Part shown: positions 7,920 to 14,782 of the stretch, piece after piece
Position numbering within the stretch: the stretch's first letter is position 1
How the letters are laid out: each line of letters opens with the position of its first letter
DNA from: Desulfocurvus sp.
GTDB lineage: Bacteria; Desulfobacterota; Desulfovibrionia; Desulfovibrionales; Desulfovibrionaceae
Length of the DNA: 20,958 bases
Direction of reading: 5' to 3'
Assembly (NCBI RefSeq): GCF_023230885.1
Contig: NZ_JALNWM010000027.1
Location: forward strand, 1-20,958
The notes under the pieces: generated by a model
Seen by the model: the letters and a program-made list of their open reading frames with translations, nothing else
The model's database searches: none
What the model was told of the DNA's origin: nothing
Program-made: the position numbers and the translations under genes

Positions 7920-8981
7920 TCAGGCCATGCGCAGGGCGATTTCGTGGTGGTTGACCAGGCAGCGGCTGACGTAGCCCACGGTGTCGGCGAAGGCCGGAAT
8001 GCGCCCGTAGCGCTTGTAGACCCCGGCATCCTCGCTGGTGTTGCCCAGCCCGGCGTGGTAGCCCGCCGCGGCGGCCAGGATATTGCCGCCGCGCGCGCGC
8101 AGGAAGCGCGCGAGCATGAGCACCATGGCGTCCACGGGCTTGGCGTAGAGCACGCGCTCGTCGAAGCCCTTGAAGAATGCCACGTCCCCGGGGTCGAAGA
8201 TGCTGCGCCCGGCGAAGTTGGCCTCCAGGTAGGCCGTGAAGCGCTGGCGGGCGTCCTTGACCTTGGCGTCCAGCTCGTCCACGGCGCGGGAGGCTTCGAG
8301 GTAGGGCCCGGCCTGGGGGCAGGGCGCGCCGTCGACATGGGCCCGCATGGCCGCGCGCAGCAGCTCGCCCTCGTCGCCCAGGCGCCTGCGCTCGCGCAGG
8401 GCCTCGCGCCATTGGCGGCGCACGGCGAGATATTCGGCCTCGGCCCCGGCGTCGGCGGGGTTCTTGTAGGGCGCGGCGCCGTGCCCCGGGGCGGACCCTG
8501 CCACGGCCAGGCCGTATTCGCGGGCCGTGGGGCCGATGAACTGGCAGATGCCCACGGCCAGCGCCCAGGACACGGCGAATTCGTTGAAGAACGATTCGGC
8601 CATGATCTGTCCGGCCACCCAGGCCGGGTCCACGGGGTAGACCTCGCGGTGGGCGTGGCACGAGCGCACCACCCACAGGCAGATGTTGGCCACGCGCTTG
8701 TGCAGGTCGATGGCCGTGGCGGGCTTGCGCCACACGGGCAGGTTGCGGCCCTGGTAGTGCTCGCGCACGAAGTCCATCACCGCCAGGGTCAGCCGCTCCT
8801 GGCGGCGCCGCCCGGCGGCGCCGTCCAGATCCGGGCGGACCGAGCGCGGCAGGATGACGTTGATGGCCGACGCCGGGGCGGCGGGGCGCGCCGGGGCCCC
8901 GGCGGCCAGGGCCGGGGCCGCCAGGGGCAGCAGGGCGGCCGCCACGGCGGCGCGCAGGGCGGTGCGGCGGTTTTTGTCCAT
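7920..8981 (-). CDS. Secreted lytic transglycosylase (SLT domain) with a large internal insertion
   Basis: Cleaves the MurNAc-GlcNAc bond of peptidoglycan by analogy with the SLT family. The 353-residue protein begins at the only in-frame ATG near the end of the hydrophobic leader: NRRTALRAAVAAALLPLAAPALA, a signal peptide with a twin-arginine-like start. The catalytic motif is AESFFNEFAVSW with E129 as the likely acid, followed by VGICQFIGPTAREYG, the counterpart of GLMQ..P.TA..LG. The second family motif AAGYHAGLGN and RIPAFADTVGYV come only at about residues 305-340. The ~145 residues between them form an Arg/Glu/Ala-rich helical insertion much longer than usual. It is divergent from the HD-GYP gene. 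Enzyme class is secure; substrate detail and partner are not. Confidence 0.9.
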   Translation of the reverse strand: MDKNRRTALRAAVAAALLPLAAPALAAGAPARPAAPASAINVILPRSVRPDLDGAAGRRRQERLTLAVMDFVREHYQGRNLPVWRKPATAIDLHKRVANICLWVVRSCHAHREVYPVDPAWVAGQIMAESFFNEFAVSWALAVGICQFIGPTAREYGLAVAGSAPGHGAAPYKNPADAGAEAEYLAVRRQWREALRERRRLGDEGELLRAAMRAHVDGAPCPQAGPYLEASRAVDELDAKVKDARQRFTAYLEANFAGRSIFDPGDVAFFKGFDERVLYAKPVDAMVLMLARFLRARGGNILAAAAGYHAGLGNTSEDAGVYKRYGRIPAFADTVGYVSRCLVNHHEIALRMA

Positions 8982-9034
8982 GGCCCGAGCATAGCATGGC
9001 CGGGCCCGGTTGCGAAGGGGGGGTATCCGGGGCT

Positions 9035-9062
9035 TTGCCCCGGGGGGCGGCGATGCTAGAAT
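9035..9062 (+). promoter_or_regulatory. Probable promoter for the HD-GYP gene
   Basis: TTGCCC, 16 bases, then TAGAAT (9057-9062) preceded by TG one base upstream, an extended -10. A 7-bp perfect hairpin (9027-9043, CCGGGGC-TTT-GCCCCGG) overlaps the -35 and could be a regulator site. Confidence 0.45.
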
Positions 9063-9107
9063 GGGCAAAAGGCCGGACGCCGGGGGGCGGCCCGGCGCGG
9101 AGGGCGC

Positions 9108-10133
9108 ATGGCCGAGACGATACGGATTCCCGAGGACGCCTATTTCGCGGTTTCGCCGCTGATGCTGTTTGCACACACCCAGGGGAATTTCGAGGTCTAC
9201 TTGCGCCAGGACGGCGGGTTCGTGCTCTACACGCGCACGGGCGAGCAGTTCACCCCCGCCCACAAGCGGACCATGCACGAGGCGGGTGTGCGCGAGGTCT
9301 TTGTGCTGCGCGAGCAGAGCGCGCGCTTCCGGCGCTATGTGGAGGAGAATCTCGGGGCCATCCTGGCCAACGAGGACCTGCCCGTGCGCGAGCGGGCGGG
9401 CATTTTCTACGACGTGTCGGTGTCCATCGTGCGTCAGGCCTTCACCCGCCGCCTGCCCGAGGTCATGGGCGAGGCCGAGTTTGCGCGCATCCGCCGGATG
9501 GTGCGCGGCTGCACGGCCTTCCTGTCGCGCGGCGAGGGGCTGCGCGCCGTGGGCGGGCTCATCGGCCACGACTACAAACTCTACCGCCACAGCATCAACG
9601 TGCTGGTTTTCGCCCTGGCCATCATGCGCACCTACGAGGTGGACGAGGAGTCGCTTGTGGAGTGCGGGCTGGGGGCCATCCTGCACGACATCGGCAAGAC
9701 CAGCGTCCCGCGCGAGATCCTGGAACGGCCGGTGAAGCTGTCGCCGCGCGACAAGGATATCCTGCGCACCCACCCCGTGCGCGGGGCGGCCCTGTGTGCC
9801 GGGATGCCCCTGTCGGGCGAGGTGCTCAACGTGATCCTGTTCCACCATGAGAAGCAGGACGGCTCGGGCTATCCGTCGGGCATCGCGGCCCAGTCCCTGC
9901 CGCTCATGGTCCGGGTGGTGGCCGTGGCCGACAAGTACGAGAACCTCATCTCCGGGCCGCGCTGGCAGGCGGGGCTGTCGCCCTTCCTGGCGCTGCGCGC
10001 CCTGTCCGAGCGCTACAAGGGCAAGTACGATCCGGACGTGATCCGGCGGCTGGTGCTGGTGCTTTCCGGCGCGGGGCTGGCCGGGAAGGGCGCCCCGGGG
10101 CAGGACGAGGCCCGGGAGGGCGGCCAGGGCTAG
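9108..10133 (+). CDS. HD-GYP domain phosphodiesterase (cyclic di-GMP turnover)
   Basis: A 341-residue soluble protein. Residues ~1-120 are an N-terminal sensory/regulatory region without recognised motifs (FAHTQGNFEVYLRQDGG resembles the small domain often found ahead of bacterial HD-GYP domains). The HD-GYP domain follows: a first metal-site histidine in YRHSINV, HD at 193-194 in LHDIGKTSVP, HPVRGA, then HHE at 246-248 and GSGYP at 252-256. All metal ligands and the GYP signature are present, so hydrolysis of cyclic di-GMP is expected. The protein lacks a receiver domain. GGAGG is 4 bases before ATG. The start is supported by the extended -10 upstream. The gene is divergent from the transglycosylase; the link to cell-wall turnover is only positional. 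Confidence 0.93.
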   Translation: MAETIRIPEDAYFAVSPLMLFAHTQGNFEVYLRQDGGFVLYTRTGEQFTPAHKRTMHEAGVREVFVLREQSARFRRYVEENLGAILANEDLPVRERAGIFYDVSVSIVRQAFTRRLPEVMGEAEFARIRRMVRGCTAFLSRGEGLRAVGGLIGHDYKLYRHSINVLVFALAIMRTYEVDEESLVECGLGAILHDIGKTSVPREILERPVKLSPRDKDILRTHPVRGAALCAGMPLSGEVLNVILFHHEKQDGSGYPSGIAAQSLPLMVRVVAVADKYENLISGPRWQAGLSPFLALRALSERYKGKYDPDVIRRLVLVLSGAGLAGKGAPGQDEAREGGQG

Positions 10134-10169
10134 CCAGCGGCCCCGGGCCCGGCGGGCGGCGCCGCGCGC

Positions 10170-10205
10170 AAAAGCGCGCCGCGCGAACTCCGTCGCGCGG
10201 CGCGC
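10170..10205 (-). terminator. Strong hairpin between convergent genes, oriented as terminator for the minus strand gene
   Basis: Arms 10174-10186 and 10193-10205 are perfect 13-bp complements around a 6-base loop. Read leftward, the stem is followed directly by TTTT (10173-10170), so it best serves the 68-residue gene; it may also stop HD-GYP read-through. Confidence 0.65.
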
Positions 10206-10228
10206 CTTGGTCCGGCTCCGCAGCCGGG

Positions 10229-10435
10229 CTAGAACAGGAAGGACAGGACGCGCAACGGCAGGGGCGTCCGCTTGGGCTTGGGGCGTTCCACGACCCACTG
10301 CTTGCGGCACTCGGCCAGCACGCCGTTCATGCGCCGGGCCTCGGCGCGCCTGTTCCTGGTGGCTTCCTTCAGCTCGCGGCGCAGCTCGCGCATCTGCCGC
10401 TTGTGCTCAAGGACCAGCGCTTCGGTGGAATACAT
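10229..10435 (-). CDS. Small basic coiled-coil protein, unknown function
   Basis: A 68-residue protein. Residues 7-42 are a highly charged helix rich in Arg, Glu and Lys (LEHKRQMRELRRELKEATR), and the C-terminal third, KPKRTPLPLRVLSFLF, is basic then hydrophobic, possibly a membrane-touching tail. One Cys is present. GAGG sits 8 bases before ATG, and a terminator with a T4 tail follows the stop, so a complete transcription unit is visible. Third-position G/C is high as in its neighbours. No family recognised. Confidence 0.65.
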   Translation of the reverse strand: MYSTEALVLEHKRQMRELRRELKEATRNRRAEARRMNGVLAECRKQWVVERPKPKRTPLPLRVLSFLF

Positions 10436-10564
10436 GACAGCAGCCTCGCGTAGTGTTCCGCGTCCCGGTCCGCCCGGGGCGCGTGGTCCGGGGCGGCACC
10501 CCCATGCCGTCCACGGTCCGATTCCGGAAATCTCCCTCCGGCGTCCCTCTGTGGCCGGATGAAG

Positions 10565-10600
10565 TTTTCCACAGGCCCTTGGGGCCGGGCATGTGGAAAA
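10565..10600. promoter_or_regulatory. Two inverted DnaA-box-like 9-mers
   Basis: TTTTCCACA at 10565-10573 and its exact reverse complement at 10592-10600 both satisfy the relaxed DnaA consensus TTWTNCACA. Between them GGCCC-TTG-GGGCC forms a smaller inner dyad. DnaA binding is inferred from consensus only. Confidence 0.4.
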
Positions 10601-10691
10601 TCAGCCTGATTGGAGTATATGGGGGCCCTGCAAGGCCCGCAAATAGAAAATATCAATGGATGGACGCCAATTCCAGTATCATATGGCCTGA

Positions 10692-10719
10692 CAGTGGTGA
10701 CGATATATCGTCACCACTG
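10692..10719. promoter_or_regulatory. Perfect 28-bp palindrome, probable operator
   Basis: The half CAGTGGTGACGATA is followed immediately by its exact reverse complement. No T-run follows, so it is not a terminator. It lies 136 bases before the ppiA start and about 10 bases after TATCAT. A dimeric regulator is expected to bind; the TetR-type protein encoded after ppiA is one candidate. Confidence 0.6.
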
Positions 10720-10785
10720 CTCCCCGCGGCCGGAGGAGGGCCTCAAAGCCAGCGGCCTTCGGGGGTTTTTGTCCCGGCCGGGCCT

Positions 10786-10815
10786 TTGACAACCTGCCCC
10801 CTGTTCTCCTATTGC
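10786..10815 (+). promoter_or_regulatory. Possible ppiA promoter
   Basis: A perfect TTGACA (10786-10791) is followed after 18 bases by TATTGC, a weak -10. Transcription from here would leave a leader of about 30 bases carrying AAGGAG. Confidence 0.4.
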
Positions 10816-10854
10816 TGTCGGGCGAGCGGAAAAAAACATCCAAGGAGTCGAGTG

Positions 10855-11418
10855 ATGAAAGGCATCGGCATGATTCTGGCGGCCCTTTTCCTGGCGTCGG
10901 TCCTGGGCGCCGCCCCGGCCCTGGCCCAGGGGCCCGGCCCGGTGGTGGTCCTGGAAACCAGCAAGGGCACCATCATGGTTCTGCTCGATCCGGCCAAGGC
11001 CCCGGGCACGGTCGACAACTTCCTGAAATATGTGGATTCCGGGTTCTACGACGACACGCTGTTCCACCGGGTGATCAAGGGCTTCATGATCCAGGGCGGC
11101 GGCTTCGACACAGCCATGCGCGTCAAGGCGACCCTGGCCCCCATCCGCAACGAGTCCGGCAACGGCCTGGAAAACCGGCGCGGCACCATCGCCATGGCCC
11201 GCACCAACGACCTGGACAGCGCCACAAGCCAGTTCTACATCAACCATGTCGACAACGCCTTTCTGGACGCCAACAAGTATTGCGTGTTCGGCAAGGTGCT
11301 GCGCGGCATGAACGTGGTGGACGCCATCGCCGACGTGGCCACCGGCAACCAGGGCGGCATGGCCGATGTGCCCCGGGAGCCGGTGATCCTGCTGCGCGCC
11401 TACCGCCACCAGGGCTAG
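10855..11418 (+). CDS. ppiA: Periplasmic cyclophilin-type peptidyl-prolyl cis-trans isomerase
   Basis: A 187-residue protein with a signal peptide (MKGIGMILAALFLASVLG, cleavage predicted after ALA near residue 25) and a single cyclophilin domain. Signature blocks match E. coli PpiA closely: FHRVIKGFMIQGGGF with the catalytic Arg at residue 72, NRRGTIAMART, DSATSQFYINHVDNAFLD, and VFGKVLRGMNVVDAI. It should catalyse proline isomerisation during folding of exported proteins. The start at 10855 is set by AAGGAG 7 bases upstream and by the signal peptide; upstream in-frame codons are not credible coding sequence. It may form an operon with the TetR gene 87 bases downstream, though a GC hairpin lies between. 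With the PpiD-like protein it is the second envelope PPIase in this window. Confidence 0.96.
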   Translation: MKGIGMILAALFLASVLGAAPALAQGPGPVVVLETSKGTIMVLLDPAKAPGTVDNFLKYVDSGFYDDTLFHRVIKGFMIQGGGFDTAMRVKATLAPIRNESGNGLENRRGTIAMARTNDLDSATSQFYINHVDNAFLDANKYCVFGKVLRGMNVVDAIADVATGNQGGMADVPREPVILLRAYRHQG

Positions 11419-11426
11419 TTTCCGCC

Positions 11427-11450
11427 CCGGGCGGGCCAGAGCCCGCCCGG
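11427..11450 (+). terminator. GC-rich hairpin between ppiA and the TetR gene
   Basis: CCGGGCGGGC and GCCCGCCCGG form a perfect 10-bp stem with a CAGA loop, 8 bases after the ppiA stop. There is no T-run, so it may pause or partly terminate transcription, or protect the ppiA mRNA end. Confidence 0.4.
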
Positions 11451-11505
11451 CGGCCCCGGCGCCGGGGCCCCCGCCCAGGCCGCAATCCCGTTCCCGAGGT
11501 GTTCA

Positions 11506-12120
11506 ATGACGACTTCTGCCCAGGCCCGTGAGCGGATCATGGCCGCGGCCTACGCCCGGTTCGCTGCGCGCGGCATCCGCCGGGTGACCATGGACGACAT
11601 CGCCCGCGATATCCGCATGAGCAAGAAGACGCTGTACCGGCATTTCACGGGCAAGCACGATCTGGTGCGCCAGCTGGCCCTGCGCAGTGTCGGTCGGCGG
11701 CTGGAGGCCGTGTGCCTGGCCCTGGACGCCGCCGCCACCCCGCGCGAGGGCTTCGCGGCGGGCTTCATGGCCATCCAGCGGCTGGCCCGGGAGGCGCCCC
11801 CCGAGTTCCTGGGCGACATCCGCGCCGATTATCCGGAGATATGGACGGAGCTGGAGGCGGTGCGCATGGACATCGTGCGGCTGTTCGCCCGCTGCCTGGC
11901 GCAGAGCGCCGCGCGCGGGGAGCTGCGCCAGGGCGTGGTGCCGGAGGTCGCCGCAGGCATCATGCAGGCCGTGGCCCAGCACTACATGGTGCCTGAAACC
12001 TTCCGCGACGCCGGGATCGACCCGCGCGAGGCCGTGCTGACCTGGTTCACCATGCTTTCCGCGGGCCTGTTCCGCGATCCGCCCCGGCTGGAGCTGGACG
12101 AGGCCGACCTGCCCGCCTGA
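11506..12120 (+). CDS. TetR/AcrR-family transcriptional regulator
   Basis: A 204-residue DNA-binding protein. The N-terminal helix-turn-helix is typical: RERIMAAAYARFAARGIRRVTMDDIARDIRMSKKTLYRHFTGKHDLVRQL spans residues ~8-58 (quoted in parts: RFAARGIRRVT, DIARDIRMSKKTLYRHF). The C-terminal helical ligand/dimer domain carries no recognisable ligand signature. GAGGT lies 5 bases before ATG. It is in the same direction as ppiA and convergent with the AMIN-domain gene, 18 bases apart. Its target is unknown; self-control or control of ppiA through the 28-bp palindrome upstream is an untested possibility. Confidence 0.93.
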   Translation: MTTSAQARERIMAAAYARFAARGIRRVTMDDIARDIRMSKKTLYRHFTGKHDLVRQLALRSVGRRLEAVCLALDAAATPREGFAAGFMAIQRLAREAPPEFLGDIRADYPEIWTELEAVRMDIVRLFARCLAQSAARGELRQGVVPEVAAGIMQAVAQHYMVPETFRDAGIDPREAVLTWFTMLSAGLFRDPPRLELDEADLPA

Positions 12121-12138
12121 TCCGGCCCCGAGCCCGTC

Positions 12139-13032
12139 CTAGGGCAGGGTGATGGTCAGCGTGTCGCCCCGCAGGACAATGGCTGGCACCCGGGCGGGCC
12201 GCCGCTTGAGGTCGAGCACCAGGCGCAGGGCGCCGTCGCGCAGCCCGGTGCGCACCCCGCGCAGCGCCCCGGCGTCCTTGGTGACGCTGCGGGCGCTGTC
12301 CTGCGTCCAGCGGCCGGGAATATCGACGACAAAGCGCGGCGGGCCGTCCAGGACGAAGGCCTCGGGCTCGCCCAGGGCGGCGCTGGCCCGCGCCGTGACC
12401 AGCACGGCGCCGCCCTCGGCCATGCGCACGGAAATGTCCCGCAGGGCCAGGGGCTGGGCGGCGGGCGCCGCCTGCGCCCGGGGCGGCGCCGACGCCGGGC
12501 CGGGCCTGGCCGGGGCTGTGCTCGGCGGTGCGGCGGGCTGCCCTTGGGGCGGCGTCCCGGCGGCTGTGCCCGGCGGGGCCGGGTCGGCCGGGGCGGCCCG
12601 CGGCGCCTCGGGGCGCTGCTGGCCTTGAGGGGCGGGCGCTTCCGGGGCGGGTACGGGCGCCGGTGTTTTCTGCTGCGCCGCGGGTTCGGCCCGCTGCGGG
12701 GCGGGTTCGGGGGCAGGCGCGGGCGGCGGGGGTGTCGGAGCCTGGAAGCGGACCGGCTCCCGCCCGGCCAGGGCGACCTCGTGGCCCGGGGGCTCCGCCC
12801 CGGGCAGGCCGAAGGTGGCGCCCAGCCAGTAGGCCAGGACCAGGGCCGCCAGCCCGGCGAGGCAAAGGGCCAGTCGCGAGCCCAGGGCGCCGTAGGACGC
12901 CGAAAGGCGCCAGTTGCTCTTGCCGCAACGCACGCAGCGGTACGGCGCCAGGGGCAGCAGGCGCAGCAGCCGCGCCGGGCCCTGGGGCACAATGCCCAGC
13001 ATCAGGTCGTTTCCGCAGTTGCCGCACTTCAC
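12139..13032 (-). CDS. Zinc-ribbon, single-TM, Pro/Ala-linker, AMIN-domain envelope protein
   Basis: A 297-residue protein starting with GTG (13030-13032), which places the zinc ribbon at the very N-terminus; GAGG is 8 bases upstream. Domains in order: a four-cysteine zinc ribbon (C3, C6, C33, C36); one membrane helix (about 50-72, SRLALCLAGLAALVLAYWLG); a disordered linker of about 100 residues made almost only of Pro, Ala, Gln, Glu and Gly; and a C-terminal AMIN-like beta domain (about 200-297, beginning LRDISVRMAEGGAVLV, with PRFVVDIPG and GVRTGLRDGALRLVLDL). AMIN domains bind peptidoglycan and localise amidases or secretins. No amidase domain is present. Topology: zinc ribbon in the cytoplasm, AMIN in the periplasm. 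Function unknown; it could link a cytoplasmic partner to the cell wall. Confidence 0.87.
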   Translation of the reverse strand: MKCGNCGNDLMLGIVPQGPARLLRLLPLAPYRCVRCGKSNWRLSASYGALGSRLALCLAGLAALVLAYWLGATFGLPGAEPPGHEVALAGREPVRFQAPTPPPPAPAPEPAPQRAEPAAQQKTPAPVPAPEAPAPQGQQRPEAPRAAPADPAPPGTAAGTPPQGQPAAPPSTAPARPGPASAPPRAQAAPAAQPLALRDISVRMAEGGAVLVTARASAALGEPEAFVLDGPPRFVVDIPGRWTQDSARSVTKDAGALRGVRTGLRDGALRLVLDLKRRPARVPAIVLRGDTLTITLP

Positions 13033-13112
13033 TCTGGTTGCCTCGTCCTTTGGCCGCGTTGGGGTCTGCCGTCATGTAAGGAGAAAGGGCCCCCCGTGTA
13101 AAGCCCGGGCTC

Positions 13113-13240
13113 CGCTGCCCCGCGTGCGGAGCCCCCGCCGTCGCCGGAATCCCGTTCCTCGATATGTGCCGCTGCCCCGCGCGGGCGGAGCGTCCGGGAG
13201 CACTGGGCCGTTTCCCGGCCCTTGGTTGCGCTGCCCCGCG
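13113..13240. repeat. Three spaced copies of a 12-mer
   Basis: CGCTGCCCCGCG occurs at 13113-13124, 13170-13181 and 13229-13240, with 57- and 59-base periods. Flanks share GGAGC or GGGAGC after the 12-mer. The first copy forms the loop of a 9-bp hairpin. Confidence 0.55.
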
Positions 13241-13463
13241 CCGGGAGCCTTTTCGGCACGCGGGCCCGGCCCCGCGTCGGCCCACCGGAAACGGGGCGGC
13301 CCCCCACGGGGCATGCGCTCCTTCCGCGGGGCGGGAGTGGCGTCTTTCCCCGGCCCGGGCCTGGGGACCTTGGGCGGTTGCTTCGCCGCTCCGCGACGGG
13401 TGCGCTGTCGCCCGCGCGCCGGGCCCGCGCCGGGGCGCCGCCGCCCTTCCGGGAAGAATGGCC

Positions 13464-13493
13464 TTGACAAGGCGGCATGTTGGAACATATCCA
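13464..13493 (+). promoter_or_regulatory. Probable tRNA-Ser promoter
   Basis: A perfect TTGACA (13464-13469) with CATATC/TATCCA 17-18 bases downstream, in a short AT-richer patch, about 80 bases ahead of the mature tRNA end. Confidence 0.5.
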
Positions 13494-13576
13494 TAGCGTC
13501 CCCGCACGGGCCTTGCCCGGAGCCGGGCTGCAAGCGAACGTCCCGCGCAGGGCCTTGGCCCGGTGCGCGACCCCTT

Positions 13577-13667
13577 GGAGAGGTGGCCGAGCCGGCCGAA
13601 GGCGCGCCCCTGCTAAGGGCGTATACCTTAACGGGTATCGAGGGTTCAAATCCCTCCCTCTCCGCCA
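13577..13667 (+). tRNA. tRNA-Ser (anticodon GCT)
   Basis: The 91-base sequence folds fully. Acceptor arms GGAGAGG and CCTCTCC pair perfectly; the discriminator is G and CCA is encoded. The anticodon stem CGCCC/GGGCG holds the loop CTGCTAA, giving anticodon GCT, which reads AGC and AGU serine codons. A long variable arm (ATACC-TTAAC-GGTAT) is diagnostic of the class II tRNAs. The T-arm is GAGGG-TTCAAAT-CCCTC. It is a single-gene transcription unit with its own promoter and terminator. Serine tRNA genes are common integration targets, but no copy of its 3' end is seen elsewhere in the window. Confidence 0.98.
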
Positions 13668-13672
13668 CTTTC

Positions 13673-13705
13673 GAAAACCCCCGCCCTGCGGGGGTTTTCC
13701 TTTTT
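13673..13705 (+). terminator. Rho-independent terminator of the tRNA-Ser gene
   Basis: GAAAACCCCCGC and GCGGGGGTTTTC form a perfect 12-bp stem around CCT, followed by C and TTTTT. It begins 6 bases after the encoded CCA. Confidence 0.93.
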
Positions 13706-13834
13706 CGGGGGCGTGGCGGCCGAAACTTCCGCGCCGTGTTGTGTTCCCGCTTTCTTTCCCGTATCCTTTCCCCTGTCGTAGATTAAGTCTTGGGACTTCG
13801 TCCGACCGGCCGCCCAGGCGGCCAGGGAAGGTCC

Positions 13835-14590
13835 ATGCGTCCAGTCCTGCTTCTGCTGCTTATGGCGGCCTTGCTGGCGCTGCCCCCGGCCGCCGGGGCG
13901 GGGCGGCCACTGCGCATTGCCTACCCCGAGTTCTGGCCTTTCTTTTTCCGCACCCAGGACGGTTCGATGGACGGGTTCTTCCACGACATCGTTACCGAGG
14001 CCCTGGAGCGGCGTCTGGGCGTGCCCCTGGTCTGGGAGTGCTACCCCTGGGTCCGCTGCCAGGAGCGGGTGCGCCAGGGCGAATCCGACGCCATGATCAC
14101 CGTGCCCACCGCCGGGCGCGCGGCCTACGCCGCGACCCATCCCACGCCGTTCTACAGCAAGAAGCTGGTGGTCTTCACCTCCCCGGCGCATCCCAGGCTG
14201 GAGGCCATCCGCACCCTGCGCAGCGTGGACGACATCCTGCGCGGCGGCTTCTCCGTGGTCACCTACATCGGCAACGGCTGGGCCCGCGAGAAGCTTGCCG
14301 CCGTGGGCGTCCCGGTGACCGAAACCTCCTGTTTCGAGTGCGTCTGGCCCATGCTCGCCGTCGGGCGCGCCGACCTTGTCGTGGAGTGGCCCGTGGCGGC
14401 CTGGGCGGCCATCCGCTCCTGCGGCCTCCAGGACCGGGTGGTCCAGACGCAGGCCGTGCTCGAGGCCATGCCGTTCCATCTGCTCATCGGGAAGAATTCG
14501 CCCCATGTGGGCCTGCTCGCCCCCTTCGAGCGGACCCTGGAAGCCATGCGCGCCGACGGCACCCTGGAGCGGATCGTCGCGCCCTACTGA
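13835..14590 (+). CDS. Periplasmic solute-binding protein (SBP_bac_3 type), copy 1
   Basis: A 251-residue exported protein. The start at 13835 gives a clean signal peptide (MRPVLLLLLMAALLALPPAAGA); a frame extension to 13790 adds non-signal sequence, and GGGAAGG precedes the chosen ATG. The mature part has the family 3 solute-binding fold: LRIAYPEFWPFF at the start of lobe 1, DGFFHDIVTEALERRLG, the DAMITVPTAGRAAYA block with the ligand-contacting Arg, and GNGWAREKL in lobe 2. Members bind polar amino acids or related small molecules in the periplasm. No permease or ATPase is nearby, so it may act as a receptor or borrow a transporter. It is a tandem paralogue of the gene at 14783. Confidence 0.9.
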   Translation: MRPVLLLLLMAALLALPPAAGAGRPLRIAYPEFWPFFFRTQDGSMDGFFHDIVTEALERRLGVPLVWECYPWVRCQERVRQGESDAMITVPTAGRAAYAATHPTPFYSKKLVVFTSPAHPRLEAIRTLRSVDDILRGGFSVVTYIGNGWAREKLAAVGVPVTETSCFECVWPMLAVGRADLVVEWPVAAWAAIRSCGLQDRVVQTQAVLEAMPFHLLIGKNSPHVGLLAPFERTLEAMRADGTLERIVAPY

Positions 14591-14674
14591 GCCTGCGTCC
14601 TTCCGCCCCGCCGCCCTTCCCCCCCCTCCCGCCCCTTCCGTGCGAGGCTCCGGTTCCGCCTTGTCGCCACAGGC

Positions 14675-14703
14675 TTGCCTTCGTGCGGGGATGGCGCTAG
14701 TAT
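14675..14703 (+). promoter_or_regulatory. Possible promoter for the second solute-binding protein
   Basis: TTGCCT, 17 bases, TAGTAT (14698-14703). A small dyad, TATCGG-CAA-CCGATA (14701-14715), overlaps the -10 and the likely start site and could be an operator. Confidence 0.4.
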
Positions 14704-14782
14704 CGGCAACCGATAGTCGATGTATTTGGCGGAGGGCCCAGGTGCCGCACAAACCGGTCCGAGAGATGGAAACGGGACGTCC

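Larger units (their letters stand above)
10436..10854. other. 419-base noncoding control region ahead of ppiA
   Basis: Clearly richer in A and T than the surroundings, especially 10600-10710. It holds the leader of the small minus strand gene, two inverted DnaA-box-like 9-mers, a perfect 28-bp palindrome, a TATCAT element (10677-10682) just before the palindrome, a short T5 run at 10736-10740 region after GC-rich sequence, and a TTGACA promoter nearer ppiA. A reading frame crosses it in frame with ppiA, but its protein looks non-natural and the ppiA start has its own ribosome site. Confidence 0.7.
13033..13576. other. 544-base region without a credible gene, between the AMIN gene and tRNA-Ser
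   Basis: Extremely GC-rich. It contains three copies of CGCTGCCCCGCG, a perfect 9-bp hairpin (13107-13115 with 13126-13134), and near its right end the tRNA promoter. Open frames are present on both strands only because stop codons are rare at this base composition; none has a ribosome site or recognisable protein features. Confidence 0.6.

Noticed and set aside
6295..9174. 959-codon minus strand open frame
   Set aside because: It runs through three real minus strand genes in another frame and gives only Arg/Pro/Gly-rich sequence.
10692..10719. The palindrome as a CRP/FNR site
   Set aside because: The GTGA and TCAC halves are 10 bases apart rather than 6, so it does not fit that consensus.
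13113..13240. A CRISPR array
   Set aside because: Only three 12-base repeats, imperfect flanks and no cas genes.
13577..13667. tRNA-Ser as the attachment site of the phage-like module
   Set aside because: The module starts about 3 kb away with host-like genes between, no integrase is next to the tRNA, and no repeat of the tRNA 3' end is seen in the window.
13072..13668. Minus strand open frame whose start reads MAEREGFEPS
   Set aside because: This peptide is the well-known artefact of translating the antisense of a serine tRNA; the rest has no protein-like character.
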